Origin: Gracilariopsis chorda
Lineage: Eukaryota; Rhodophyta; Florideophyceae; Gracilariales; Gracilariaceae
NCBI GenBank assembly: GCA_003194525.1
Contig: NBIV01000018.1
Location: forward strand, 434,001 to 498,000
Length of the DNA: 64,000 nucleotides
Direction: 5' to 3'
The stretch's first letter is position 1. Every line of letters begins with the position of its first letter. The position numbers and the translations under genes were made by a program. Below the pieces are notes generated by a model. The model did no database searches, was not told the DNA's origin, and saw only the letters and a list, made by a program, of their open reading frames with translations. Positions 18,785 through 29,038 of the stretch are shown here, one piece after another.

Positions 18785-20656
18785 TGCGGGGGAAAGGTCG
18801 TTGCACCGAGCAATACAAGATGTAGCTGGGAACTGGTACAATGAAGGAATGTGTGCACAACAGTTATTGTCTAGTAAACAATGTCTACCCTTTAGTATGA
18901 AACGTGAACCGTGGTGGCGGGGGCGGGGGCGTGGGCGTGGGTAGATTTCCAACTTGGAAATTCCAAGGCTGTTGTGCACGTGGTCTATTCCATTCTACTA
19001 CACGCATAGCTTTGTGATCACCTCAGGTCGTGACTTTTTTCAAGGCGTTGTGTACTGACGTTAGTCGACATCGACTAACGTCGGTACCCGTGCGGTAACA
19101 TGGTTATACTTCTACCACTGTGCGCTCCAAATGCCCAAGTGTGAGTGGAATTGTATTCGCCCAGTGTGTTTGTGCCTCGTAGCTTAGATATGAACGGTGC
19201 GAGTTTGCGTAGGAAGGCTTTTCGCGCCTCAACAACTCCATTCACATCCATCGCTTCCGCTTTTTCTTGTGATTGTCGATAGCCGATTTGTTGTTGATCT
19301 CCTGACCAAGATCTCTGCAAGGCGATCCGGTCGCGACTCCACTTCGCTTCCCTCCCCAGAGGAGAGAAGTCGTGCATACCTCGCGAAGCCGGATGAGCCT
19401 GTGTCCTGCTCTCTTGTTTTTCTATGAAGTAGGGGATGTTGCTCTCGTAATGCCGCAGTGTATGACACAGATTAACACAATATGTCCCTCCATCTTTCCT
19501 TCTTTATTATGGGACGATCAGCCTTCACGGGGAATAAGAAACATGTATTGTACTAACACAATCATTATCTGTCTCGACATTAACGTGGTTTCCCATCATT
19601 CAACGCCCTGCCAAAATGTAATGAATACGCACGAGCAAGAAACTTGGAAGCGGCGGCCCTCGCAGATAGACTAGCTCTTTAATAAATAACGTAAACCTTC
19701 ATCATAAAAGTGTTTGAAAACATTGGAAGGAACACCGCGATAAATGAGTCGTACATGAGTGTCATACATTTGGAAAGACCAACACGGTGGCGTACAAGAT
19801 CATGGGTGTTTACTCACGTAAACGAAATTGACCCAGCGGCGATGCGTCTCCGCAGGGCGCAACTTTGTATCTGTACCTCATGTTCATGATCGAAAACTTT
19901 GTTCTTGTTTCCAATCTGGGGTAGCTTTTGCTCAAGCTGTCTTATTAATGCCGTACGGACAGCTGGTTTGCTGGATTGTGAGAACATCGCTTGAAGAAAT
20001 CGTTTCTCTGGGTTCCAGTTCACGCTACACTGGACGCCTTCTTCCTCTGAGGATATCCCCTGCCGCAATGGATTATTTCATCGCCGGACTCTGATTTTAC
20101 CACTCATGCCTAACTTGAAACCAGCTCTCTGTCGTCTTTTCGAGTATCTACAACTACATCCTGTGCTGAGAGTGACAATGGATGTCTGAGCTGCCAGACC
20201 TTTATCCTAATTGTCGCTTGTGGATCTGTGAGCACATTCGTTGACAGAGCTGAACACGTCGCATTGGCCGGTTGGCGCACACCGCGTAATCTAATTGGTT
20301 AGTGAGTAGAAAGCATTTTACGACTGTCAAATGAACGCGCTGCTCGTTGCGTAATGCAAAAAAAGGCCCACGAATCAACGTGCGTAATCGGGCACCCATA
20401 TACCTCAACCGCAAGAAAGTTCCTCTCGCTCTCTCCACATTGTTCATGACGCTTCTTCATACAACCACTCACACCGTAATACATGTTTCGTCGACGAGGC
20501 TCAGAAGCTCGACCTCAGAAAGTTAAAGGCTTCCAGAAGAGGTCTAGAGTTCGCGCGAACCGGTTTTTGTATCTGCTCCCAGTCATCCTTCTGCTAGCGG
20601 TAAGCCTTTGCAAACGCCTTTAAAAAGAGTCACAGCTGAGCTCACCTCGGCATCTA
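18785..20656. other. Intergenic region upstream of pirin
   Basis: About 1.9 kb with overlapping short ORFs only. A 12-bp inverted repeat lies at 19057-19082. A GC-rich GGGGGCGG run lies at 18915-18940, just upstream of the Uma2 gene. Confidence 0.4.
19057..19082. repeat. 12-bp inverted repeat with 2-nt spacer
   Basis: GACGTTAGTCGA at 19057-19068 and TCGACTAACGTC at 19071-19082 form a near-continuous palindrome. It lies about 270 bp upstream of the Uma2-like gene and could be an operator-like site or a small hairpin. Confidence 0.6.
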
Positions 20657-21657
20657 ATGACTTCAGCGTTCATAACTTCTTTCATACCTTCCTTTTCCCA
20701 CCAGACGTTTCTTTACCCCCGATTTTTATCTTTCGTAACCAGAAGATCGATACATACCATTACCAGCATGGCAGCATTCCGCGACGTGAAAAAGGTTGTC
20801 ATTGCCCGCGAGCAGGCAGAAGGGGTCGGAGCGCGTGTGCGACGAAGCATTGGAGGCCTTGAACTCCGCAATCTTGACCCGTTTCTTCTCCTTGATGAGT
20901 TCAATGTGTCTAGACCAGCGGGCTTTCCGGATCATCCACACCGAGGTATGCAGACTGTTACCTACATGCTTGAGGGGGCTTTCAAGCATGAAGACAACAA
21001 GGGACATAAAGGCACCATCGGTGTTGGTGACTTGCAATGGATGACTGCAGGACGGGGCATCGTTCATAGTGAAATGCCGGCCACGGATGGCAAGAACATT
21101 GGTTTGCAGCTATGGGTTAACCTCGCTGCGAAGGACAAAATGACGAAACCGCAGTATCAAGGTAAGTTGAAGCCCACTGCGAACGCGATATTTCATGATG
21201 GTTTCTGACATACTCCCCGGCTCTGTTAGAACTTCTGGCTAAGGATGTTCCCACAGCAAAGAACGAAGATGGCTCCATCGAGGTGAAGGTCATCGCAGGA
21301 AAGTGTTATGACGTGGAGAGTGAGGTGTTCACGCAGACCCCAACATTATACTGGGACGTGCAAACGCTGAAAGGTGCAACTTTCGAGCAGCAGATTCCAT
21401 CAGAGTACAACGCTTTTATATACGTGCTTAGCGGAAAGGTCACAAGCGGAAGAAAAGATGAAGAAGGAGAACATGGGACATGTATGGTATTCGGACCAGG
21501 AGAAGCCGTGCAAATCAAATCAGAAGGCAAGGCCAGATTTGTTGTGCTTGCTGGTCAGCCTCTGAACGAACCTGTTGTTCAACACGGCCCCTTTGTCATG
21601 AACACGCGTGAACAAATCGCAGAAGCATTCCGCGACTATTCCGCTGGCAAATTTTGA
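20657..21657 (+). CDS. Pirin (two exons)
   Basis: Join of 20657-21161 and 21230-21657, 310 residues. Pirins are metal-binding bicupins; some act as quercetinases, others as nuclear cofactors. The N-terminal cupin shows FPDHPHRGMQTVTYMLEGAF and GRGIVHSEMP, which supply the His/His/His/Glu metal ligands. It continues GLQLWVNLA and, after splicing, QELLAKDVPTAKNEDGSIEV and VIAGKCYDVES, which is typical pirin sequence across the junction and confirms the intron. The second cupin has IYVLSGKV and ends with GPFVMNTREQIAEAFRDY. The ATG at 20657 adds a 37-residue Ser/Thr-rich leader that could target an organelle. An ATG at 20768 would give a 273-residue protein starting MAAFRDVKKVV, near the usual size. 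Confidence 0.93.
21162..21229 (+). other. Pirin intron, 68 bp
   Basis: GTAAGT donor after a phase-1 codon, TTTCTGAC branch-like site, CTCTGTTAG acceptor. Splicing restores the pirin frame. Confidence 0.9.
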
Positions 21658-21998
21658 CAACCCCCTGCGACGCACGACCAACTTCAAAACTTGCACTCTG
21701 ATCGGATCTTGGGCATACATAGTTGAGCTACTGTGCCGATTGTAAACAGCAAAACTGATGGCGATGTCGGCGGGGATACATTTCTCGTGAACTGATATGA
21801 CTCTTTGGTCTTTTTCGACACCGCCATTGCGTTCGATGCTGAAGATTCTGTTGTCATAGACTTGCCGCATTACCGTGATGCAACGGTCATTGACGAATCT
21901 ATGGCTGAAAAGAAGCGCAAAGAGAATGTTTGGGCGATTCCTCCCCTCTAAAGTTCTTGGTTGATGACATGCATGAAGCTGCTGGGACGAGATCACTG
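21658..21998. other. 3' flank of pirin, no gene seen
   Basis: No supported feature. ORFs on the minus strand here are antisense extensions of the decayed region to the right. Confidence 0.35.
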
Positions 21999-21999
21999 C

Positions 22000-22960
22000 C
22001 ATTAGGTCGCATGGATGCCATCAGTCGCGAGGCATTCGAACTGATGCACACCAACCGCAGCTTCCTTGAAGGTGATGTTCCCACTGTATTTTGGTATTGT
22101 AAACTGCACAAGTTGACGTTCCGATACATCAAGATTTGCGAACGCTGGAGCGTTCTCACCAGTCCGCAACGTAATGCTGTGCGTTCACGCACATTATTAT
22201 GAGCACTACTGTAGTTGGTGTTCGATGAGTGCGCATGATGCTGCTGCTCGCCAGGAGACTCGTGAGGTTCTTCTGGTTCACTCTCAAGAAGAGGGGTGTG
22301 AGGGGCAAAAGTTGCCTCCGGCTTCACAAATGAATGAACGTGGCGCGCTCTTTAGGTCCGGTATGAGAACATTAGTGTTCATGATTTGCTGCAAGGACTC
22401 TCGCATGTACGGATTGTCGGTTAAGGGGTTGTTGATATACGCGCCTTGCCGTCTCAGTTTCTTTCGCTGTCTACTTTTTCGACTTCTTCGAGCACGAGCT
22501 TGTTCTGATCGCGCCCTGAACTTTTTTTTTGATGCATTCAAATCGCTGCCTCATCTGTTGTCGACCAAGTTGGTAGTACGAGTTGCACTGTTACGTGTAG
22601 GAAACTGTTTTAAACGCTCTTCCGTTTTCGGGCGGGCAATATACTCATGCGTGATCTGAATCTCATTCTCAGCTCTTGGAGAGCCAACGCCGTTCATTTT
22701 ATATGTTACGTCATTTTCACGACTTACAGAATACATTGCGGAGTTCCAAATGAACTGCAATGTATATCGAGTGCTGCCGTGTGCAGATATTCAACCTCTT
22801 GATCCTTGTTCAGTATGTGCTGTCCACAACTGTTACACAACGAATAGTGCACGCTCCACAGCTAGAGTCCGAAACCGAAGATGCTTTGGATCGCGTATTT
22901 GTCTTTCAACAATCACTCAATCGTAAACAGGAGACCGGTGTGACGCTCTAATCACCAAAG
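22000..22960 (-). pseudogene. Decayed coding region of unknown origin
   Basis: Minus-strand frames show coding-like sequence in pieces. Upstream there is a cysteine-containing stretch with CNSCGQHILNKDQEVEYLHT, then MNGVGSPRAENEIQITHEYI, then an Arg/Lys-rich run (RARSEQARARRSRKSRQRKK), and near the left end FANLDVSERQLVQFTIPKYS. The pieces share strand and order but not one continuous frame, and the whole is broken in several places. I do not recognise the family. It could be an old mobile or virus-derived element or a dead host gene. No terminal repeats were found. Confidence 0.35.
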
Positions 22961-23290
22961 GTTTCAAAGTGGTTCACCCACCAATCCCGGGACTATGATG
23001 CATGTTAGCTGTGTGAATCGCATTGAGAATTTGCCACACTTCGATCCGATCGCAGAGAAAGGAAAAGCGTGAAAAGGGAAGCTCAGAGGATTAGCTTCGA
23101 CGCTTATCTTCGTACTTGTTGAGGGAGGCCGGCCTGAGAGGCATCGCTCTGCGTTCTATCAGATATCTTACCCTGTAGATCGATCTAGCTACTACTATGG
23201 AGGAAGAACTTAAAAAATTTCTTTCGAATAATAATATTTGTAAATATATAGTTTTGTTTATAATATGTCCATGATTTATTTTTTTATTTT
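22961..23290. other. AT-rich intergenic sequence
   Basis: Ends in a T-rich run (23279-23295). Nothing else seen. Confidence 0.35.
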
Positions 23291-23295
23291 TTTTA

Positions 23296-23520
23296 ATTCG
23301 GTCCTCGAACTGCAAGCTTCCCAGTTCGATATTCTTCCATTTCTCCGGATTCCTTGTTCCTCGAACTGCAGCTTCCCAGTTCGATATTCTTCTTTATTGT
23401 ACAGATTCCATTTAGCAGCTGCGGGGTTTGAACTGCCAACTTCCCAGTTCGTTAAACTTTGTTCATCCAACTCTTCCATTGGAGCGGGGAATTTGAACCC
23501 CGCTCCGACCACAAAGGGTT
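23296..23520 (-). repeat. tRNA-like SINE or tandem repeat with B-box-like motifs
   Basis: Three degenerate copies of a unit containing CTCGAACTGCARGCTTCCCAG (plus strand) start near 23302, 23358 and 23425. Read on the minus strand they carry GTTCGAG or GTTCAAAC, resembling the Pol III B box. The right end is a 9-bp stem (GGAGCGGGG 23481-23489 with CCCCGCTCC 23498-23506) around TTCAAATT, much like a tRNA T-arm. The minus strand ends in an A-rich tail at about 23279-23295. These features fit a tRNA-derived SINE with internal duplications. A 93-codon ORF across it is probably fortuitous. Confidence 0.5.
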
Positions 23521-23557
23521 TCAACTCAATATTTGTACTAGAAAGTATGCTAGTCAA

Positions 23558-24106
23558 ACATCAAAAACCATGATCTGAGTTAATTCTCACTTACAGGGAG
23601 AAATCACCACTCTCATTTAAGCCAGATCATGTAGAGTGACGAAGGATTGATTCCGACTTGTTGTAGCAACTATTCGTGGAATTTAAAATCGATTATCCTA
23701 GAAATTCGAACCGGCAGAAAAGAATGAATGCAAAGTTTTGCATGCTCAAGGTTGCTGTTTCTGACAGTGTGGTGATATAAGGATACTTCTGCCAGTTCTC
23801 GTTATGTGGAGACTCTCTGCAATATTCTCCTAGATGAAGAATAGACAACGGGCCAAAAAAGTAGATTTGAGAGGACTTACATTCGGTAGCTTCAACAAAA
23901 AAACTCTTGCATTAATGCTGTGGATTTTATTCTCGACTAGTTTTTTAATGTCGAATGTTCTTTCATGCTCCATCTGCGCCATTACCAAGTTGGTATCGCG
24001 CAGTCCCATGCCAAAGCACGAAAAAATCAAAATGTGAGCATTCTTATTCAATTTGTGAAATACTTGTAGCTGTGGTCGTCCGGTGCGAGTTCAACATTGA
24101 ACTTCA
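23558..24106. other. Intergenic, AT-rich
   Basis: No gene or repeat recognised. Confidence 0.35.
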
Positions 24107-24568
24107 ATGGTGATGTTCGATGCATGCGTTGCTCTGCTTGCGTTGCCACCAGCGCACTTCACAACGCCCACCCCCCGTGCCCGAACCGCAACTCTCGTGT
24201 CCTCAACTCAACCAAACATGTACTTCCTCAAGTACTGGATCAGCAAATCGATGGAGGATCCAGAGGCAAGGGAAGCGAAGACCAAAGCGCATCTCGAAAA
24301 GGTAAGAAACTGCACTGCCATCCGACCCAGCCCCACTTCACACAAACCCTAACAAACCACACTTCATCAGATGAAAGCCAACAGTGAAAAGGTGAAAGCA
24401 GATTGGGAAATACCTTTGCTACCAAAGGGGTACTGGAACTCGCGCGGAGCGACCTACGTAACCAAGGAGCGTCTCGCAGAAGCAGAGGGGGACATTTTAT
24501 CGCCGTATCAACGCGCGCTCGCAGACATGGACGCTAGCGCAAAACGAAGTGCTTCAGAAACGAAATAA
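24107..24568 (+). CDS. Small two-exon protein of unknown function
   Basis: Join of 24107-24301 and 24371-24568, giving 130 residues. I do not recognise the family. The first 37 residues (MVMFDACVALLALPPAHFTT, then Thr/Arg-rich) could be a mitochondrial or plastid presequence. The conserved-looking part reads MYFLKYWISKSMEDPEAREA, then a Lys/Glu-rich helical stretch (HLEKMKANSEKVKADWEIPL), then PKGYWNSRGATYVTKERLAE and SPYQRALADMD. The size, the targeting-like leader and the charged helix fit a small organellar subunit, but this is inference. The junction is phase 0 and keeps the helix continuous. Confidence 0.6.
24302..24370 (+). other. Intron, 69 bp, in the small two-exon gene
   Basis: GTAAGA donor, CCCTAACAAACC branch region, CTTCATCAG acceptor. 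Confidence 0.85.
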
Positions 24569-24960
24569 GAGCCAACGCCAGAAAGTATGATTTGCATTTC
24601 TGTGTTCATGCTTTGTTTAGAATAAGCGGATTACGGATAACTTGACATGGGGGCCACACAACAGCTGCAGTCAAGTTTCGAACAGCCACGATGTACGCAT
24701 TGCTACAAAAGCAACTATATACTTGAAACCACCGAACACAGGTAACCCTTATCCTGCCAAAGCAACAGCACCTGTCTCAGCGCACTGTTGACAAACTATT
24801 TAGATGGTACAGCATTGCCGATAAACATCCGACGTTCCGTCCATGCCAAGTCGCAATACGGTGTTGTACAAGGTGCAAAGTCGTTACAAGCCCGCAAGTA
24901 AGCGCCCCCCCACCCCTGTAGAGATGACAAAACAAAAACGCGACAAGTCGCACGCACAGC
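24569..24960. other. Intergenic, between convergent genes
   Basis: 3' flanks only. Confidence 0.4.
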
Positions 24961-25401
24961 TTAGAACTTGAACTTGACCCTTGGGTCACGATCAATAGCG
25001 GCGTACACACTGTATATCTGCTCTGCGGTATTGACAGGCGCCTTGAGCGTGATACTGCGATATTTACCTTTGTCCCTATAACTGGTTTTGAGATATTTCT
25101 TATCGGTTTCCAAAGCGGACGCAACGCTATCGACAATGTCACCCATAAAGTCGCCCTGCGCCATTCCTATCACCTTGAAAGTGAACACGCAGGGAAAATC
25201 AACGAGCTCGTTAAAGACTCGACGGTCGCCCGAATTGTGCGCAAAGTCGTTGTTGAAGTTGTTGGGGAAGCCGCGAATCATTGAGATTCGTGCGTGACGA
25301 TGCGAGTGTCGCGCTCGTACGGAGAGCGGGGTGAGACAGCGACGCGTTGTGAAGGCGGATGATACAGGTCGCGCGACAAGCGCTCTGATGAAGGCTGTCA
25401 T
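24961..25401 (-). CDS. DUF493 family protein, probably plastid-targeted
   Basis: 146 residues from the ATG at 25401. The C-terminal 90 residues match the DUF493/YbeD family (PF04359), small ACT-like proteins kept in bacteria, plants and algae. Visible blocks are LVDFPCVFTFKVIGMAQGDF, then KTSYRDKGKYRSITLKAPVN, then EQIYSVYAAIDRDPRVKFKF to the end. The first 45 residues are rich in Arg, Ser and Thr and lack acidic residues (TAFIRALVARPVSSAFTTRR), as in plastid or mitochondrial transit peptides. Molecular function of the family is not settled; in bacteria it may modulate a lipoate enzyme. The longer upstream frame has no ATG before 25401. Confidence 0.85.
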   Translation of the reverse strand: MTAFIRALVARPVSSAFTTRRCLTPLSVRARHSHRHARISMIRGFPNNFNNDFAHNSGDRRVFNELVDFPCVFTFKVIGMAQGDFMGDIVDSVASALETDKKYLKTSYRDKGKYRSITLKAPVNTAEQIYSVYAAIDRDPRVKFKF

Positions 25402-25755
25402 GACGATTGTTGGGGTTACTGAAGTTCTTGTGAGACGGGGATGAAAGGGAAGAGCGCCGCAGTGGCGCGGGGTTGGACCTAGCTGGGCGGGAAGGAGATT
25501 GTGGCGATGCGCAGTTGTAACTCTTGACAAAGCTCCGTTTGGTACTTGCGTTGGGAAGATTCCACGCCGACGGCGAGCGGTTGTGTGAGGTCGGTCAGAT
25601 TTTCTGGTGGGAGGTGTTAGGCAGCGCAGCGGCGAAAAAGCGCTCGGGGTCTTTTGGGCGTTGATTTTGAGACAGCTGTCCCCAAACTGGTGGGTGTTAT
25701 GTGGCCGAGTCCTTCGACAGATACAGCTTCTTAGAGCGTAGACTAACGCAGAAGT
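25402..25755. other. Intergenic, between DUF493 and MED20
   Basis: Short GC-rich spacer. No feature seen. Confidence 0.4.
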
Positions 25756-26465
25756 CTACGCTCGAAGAAGCTTTGCGAACAAGAGCGCCTCGGTACGGTG
25801 GGAAAACGGCATGAGATCCTTGTCGTTAAACTTGGTGGCATCGACATCAACTCGGGTGTAGTTATAAGAAGTGGTTGCAGCCGCACTGATGCCGGGGTCG
25901 TGATTTGCCTGCGGAGGCGGCACAAGAGGTGCTGCAATGCGTTCCATAAGTTCTGCAATGAGACGTTCACAATCGGCGGTATATGAGCACGGACGATATT
26001 CAATCTGCACAACAACGCCTGTAGCGCCGCCGTGTCGATCAAATGACATTCCCACACGCACCAAGAAGTCCACAAAGTCGAACTGCAGTCCGCGCGCAGA
26101 ACGATTATACTTTGGCGAATAGTTCGAAATTCGACGCAGCAGCGGTACCAACGTTGGCTGCGCCTCGGTGACGAGCGGCGGCGATATTAGGAACACGCGG
26201 TCTTTGATGTCTGGAAGCGAGACTATCTCGATGGTGGGTCGCTTCTTGTCGGGATTTGTGTGGAAGGAGACTGTGACCTGCCATGACGTGAGTCTGCGTC
26301 CGGTGTGTGCTTCGATGCGACGGATGATTTCTCGTTCGACCATTGCGGGCGACTTGCCTTCTGTTGAGATGTCGTACACGCTGCGAATGGGGAAGACGTG
26401 AGTTAGCGACGCTCGTTGCGTTTGTGTGCGCGATTGAGAGAGAGCACTTACCACTTGGCGCCCAT
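25756..26465 (-). CDS. MED20: Mediator complex subunit 20, with a 14-nt first exon
   Basis: Join on the minus strand of 26465-26452 and 26380-25756, giving 212 residues, the same length as human MED20. MED20 is a TBP-related fold subunit of the Mediator head module, bound to MED18, and links activators to RNA polymerase II. Diagnostic blocks are RGLQFDFVDFLVRVGMSFDR, GVVVQIEYRPCSYTADCERL and the end FSHRTEALLFAKLLRA. Splicing yields MGAKCVYDISTEGKSPAMVE, which closely follows the conserved MED20 start (MGVxC...EGKS). Without splicing a longer frame exists through the intron, but it starts with unrelated Gln/Ser-rich sequence and shifts register, so the spliced form is preferred. Confidence 0.9.
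26381..26451 (-). other. MED20 intron, 71 bp
   Basis: Minus-strand GTAAGT donor, CGCTAACTCACG branch site, TTCGCAG acceptor. It follows an exon of only 14 nt. The length is not a multiple of three, so splicing changes frame and produces the conserved MED20 N-terminus. Confidence 0.88.
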
Positions 26466-26705
26466 TTTTGGTTACTACCGAAACTGGCTGGAGTTGAAGT
26501 TGAGCACTTGGCCGCTGCGTGGGCGACATTGGCTGCGCTTGTGCCGCAATGAACTACAGTACCTTCGTATTACCTGTATGTAGTTGTGCTGCTATGCTTT
26601 TGCACAACTGACATCATGACAGCGACGTGTCACATCACATGACATTTGATCCGCACAAACAGCACAAAACTATCTTAAGATACAACAAAAACAATACAAA
26701 ACAAA

Positions 26706-27800
26706 CTATGCTCCTCGTCTACGCTTCCTTCGTTTCCTGGCAGCATTTTCTCTTCGTCGTTCCAGCTCACGGAACGCGCTTTCCTTCCAGGCCTTGTCAA
26801 CCGCCTCAACAATAGCATCCACAGCCGAACGATAAAGCGCCACTTGTTCACAATCGAACTCCGCAACCAAGTCACACAAAGCCCTTTTCAACTTATCCAC
26901 GCCCAGCACATCCGCTCTCCAGTTCTTGTCCAATCGAACGCGTCTTCCAAACGACGAATACTCCGTAATCAAATCGTAACACTCCCCCATAAAGGAGTCG
27001 AGCGGAAATGAAATCTCCCCTCCATTCCCAACAGTCGTCGCTCTCAAATACTGTACAAGCCCATTATAACACACCTCATACGACAACTTTAATGCGCATT
27101 CTTCCGCCCATACCCGAAAGAACTCCACGTCCGGCCTATGGTCGGGCAAGTCCTCGTTGTACGGTGCGATAATGGCCGCCACAAACGGCTCATCCTTGTA
27201 TACCAAGTGTTGATAATTGCGTTGATTCTCTATATCAACGCGAGAAGGCTCTGTAGTAAACGTTTCATCAGGGTGACTATGATACCACCCTACAACTCGC
27301 ATGCCCTTCGCGCTCACCCGCGCCGCGATTTCAATCGTGCTTTCAGGAAGCGCTTCCACTTCTGTGAACGCGGAGCGCCCCGTTTTGGCCAAATCGCTCG
27401 GCTTCACCTGTTTGGCAGGGAAAGCTTCCGCAATAAGAATTTCCTTTTTATTGTCCACCTCCGTTTCAAAGCCGGCCAAATAGCCGATGATTTCCGTCTT
27501 GGTCAGATGCGCATGAAACGTGATCATGGCAAGTGCCACGGGATGCACCCTTACAAAGGGCACAACGCTCGCTTCCAATCCAAGTTGCTCCGCGGTTTGG
27601 TAAGGAACTTGCTCAAGTCGTTGCTGACTTTGCGCCTGCTTGGATTCGCGTTGTTGCGACACCTCTATCGTAAAGGGCTCCGTCTGCCTTCTGGCGCGTG
27701 TGGAACGACGCAACGGCACATTTGACGGCGAAGAATAGTTTGCGTCCTCTGTGATTCCGCTCTCCGTCAGATCGATGCACTCCTTCTGCGAACTGGGCAT
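26706..27800 (-). CDS. JAMM/MPN+ metalloprotease, MPND/MYSM1-like deubiquitinase
   Basis: 364 residues from the ATG at 27800. The MPN domain (about residues 70-220) begins VRVHPVALAMITFHAHLTKT, followed by EIIGYLAGFE. It has the catalytic glutamate upstream and the zinc motif GWYHSHP then PSRVDIENQRNYQ. This order resembles MPND and MYSM1 (histone H2A deubiquitinase type) rather than proteasome Rpn11 or CSN5. In the canonical JAMM spacing seven residues separate the second His from the Ser; here I count nine, so the loop is two residues longer. The C-terminal part is a helical domain ending in a basic tail (RRRENAARKRRKRRRGA) that may be a nuclear signal. No SANT or SWIRM domain is seen. It is likely nuclear and divergent from the RpiA gene. 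Confidence 0.82.
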   Translation of the reverse strand: MPSSQKECIDLTESGITEDANYSSPSNVPLRRSTRARRQTEPFTIEVSQQRESKQAQSQQRLEQVPYQTAEQLGLEASVVPFVRVHPVALAMITFHAHLTKTEIIGYLAGFETEVDNKKEILIAEAFPAKQVKPSDLAKTGRSAFTEVEALPESTIEIAARVSAKGMRVVGWYHSHPDETFTTEPSRVDIENQRNYQHLVYKDEPFVAAIIAPYNEDLPDHRPDVEFFRVWAEECALKLSYEVCYNGLVQYLRATTVGNGGEISFPLDSFMGECYDLITEYSSFGRRVRLDKNWRADVLGVDKLKRALCDLVAEFDCEQVALYRSAVDAIVEAVDKAWKESAFRELERRRENAARKRRKRRRGA

Positions 27801-28183
27801 ACTTGCAGCCGGAAGCGACCACAAAAAAGAAAAAAGCCGCTATGCTTTTGTTTGACGCGGAGCCGGCGCGTCTCTGTTGCCATCTCTTTATTTGCGTTTC
27901 GGTTTGTCGTAACGAAAATTTGGAAACGAGTGCAAGCGAAGAAAAGAGCGTTCGTTGTAAAGCGTGTACGCGTGTACTAGTTGTCACGGCGTCACTGTAT
28001 GCGCGCTCGCAGCCGCTCATTCGATGATGCGGAAAGCGTCCGATCCCGTCGCATCTTCTTGTAAGCTACCGAAGCGGTACATCCTTCATCGCGCCGAGCT
28101 CCCCGCCGTCAGTGCGCCGTCTCCGTCCCTCATCTCCGTCCCTCATCTTCGTCCCTCATCTCCACCCCTTCTTCCTCCGCACA
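27801..28183. promoter_or_regulatory. Shared upstream region of the JAMM gene and RpiA
   Basis: 383 bp between divergent ATGs. No motif recognised. Confidence 0.4.
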
Positions 28184-29038
28184 ATGTTTGCCTTCGTCTC
28201 CCCCCTCCCCCTCACCCTGTCCTCGAGGCTTCCCACAGCGACCCCGCGAACCCCCTACAGAACCCCGGCACTCCCCCAACCCCTACGTCGCGCACGCCCG
28301 TGCCGCCACTCAGCTCCTGCTCGCATGGCTGTCGCTCCCTCCGTCGATGAACTTAAGAAGCTAACAGGCTACAAAGCCGTAGATGACTACGTCAAATCCG
28401 GCATGGTTGTTGGGTTAGGCACAGGATCAACCGCCGCGTTTGCCGTAGAACGGCTCGGACAAAAATTAAGCTCCGGCGAATTATCCGATATTGTCGCTAT
28501 TCCAACCTCGATTCGCACGAAGGAGCAGGCTGAGTCGCTTGGTATCCCATTGGTTCAACTTGACACACACCCCGTTTTGGACGTCGCTATCGATGGCGCA
28601 GATGAAGTCGACCCTGATCTCAACCTCGTCAAAGGTCGCGGTGGTGCTTTACTGCGCGAGAAAATGGTCGAAGTGCAGGCGAAAAAGTTCATCGTCATTG
28701 TGGATGAGAGCAAGTTGGTAGATGGGCTAGGCATCAGCGGCGCAATGCCTGTTGAAGTCACCCCGTTTTGTTATCAGTTCAACCTGGACCGCCTTCTCAA
28801 TCTGCCAAGTATCAAGGGCTGCACAGCCAAACTCCGTATGGACGCTGATAAACCGTATGTTACCGATAATGACAACTACATTGTAGACCTTTTCTTTGAC
28901 ACCCCTATCAAGGATGCTGCGCTTGCTGCTAGCGAGATTCGAAGCTTGGTCGGTATTGTTGAACATGGCTTGTTTTTGGGTATGTCTTCGGCTGTAATTA
29001 TTGCGGGTAAGGACGGCGTCTACGTCAAGGAGCCGTAA
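28184..29038 (+). CDS. rpiA: Ribose-5-phosphate isomerase A, plastid-type
   Basis: 284 residues, intronless. It interconverts ribose 5-phosphate and ribulose 5-phosphate in the pentose phosphate and Calvin cycles. After a 47-residue N-terminus rich in Ser, Thr, Pro and Arg with no acidic residues (FAFVSPLPLTLSSRLPTATP), typical of a plastid transit peptide, the enzyme starts at MAVAPSVDELKKLTGY. Motifs are GLGTGSTAAFAVERLG, IDGADEVDPDLNLVKGRGGA (catalytic Asp and Lys region), LLREKMVE, then DGLGISGAMPVEVTPFC and a C-terminal EHGLFLGMSSAVIIAG. All usual residues are present. The ATG at 28184 is the first in-frame ATG before the enzyme; codons further upstream start with GTG. Confidence 0.95.
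   Translation: MFAFVSPLPLTLSSRLPTATPRTPYRTPALPQPLRRARPCRHSAPARMAVAPSVDELKKLTGYKAVDDYVKSGMVVGLGTGSTAAFAVERLGQKLSSGELSDIVAIPTSIRTKEQAESLGIPLVQLDTHPVLDVAIDGADEVDPDLNLVKGRGGALLREKMVEVQAKKFIVIVDESKLVDGLGISGAMPVEVTPFCYQFNLDRLLNLPSIKGCTAKLRMDADKPYVTDNDNYIVDLFFDTPIKDAALAASEIRSLVGIVEHGLFLGMSSAVIIAGKDGVYVKEP

Noticed and set aside
26466-26529. Longer unspliced MED20 N-terminus (Gln/Ser-rich)
   Set aside because: The spliced form restores the conserved MED20 start and the usual length of 212 residues.
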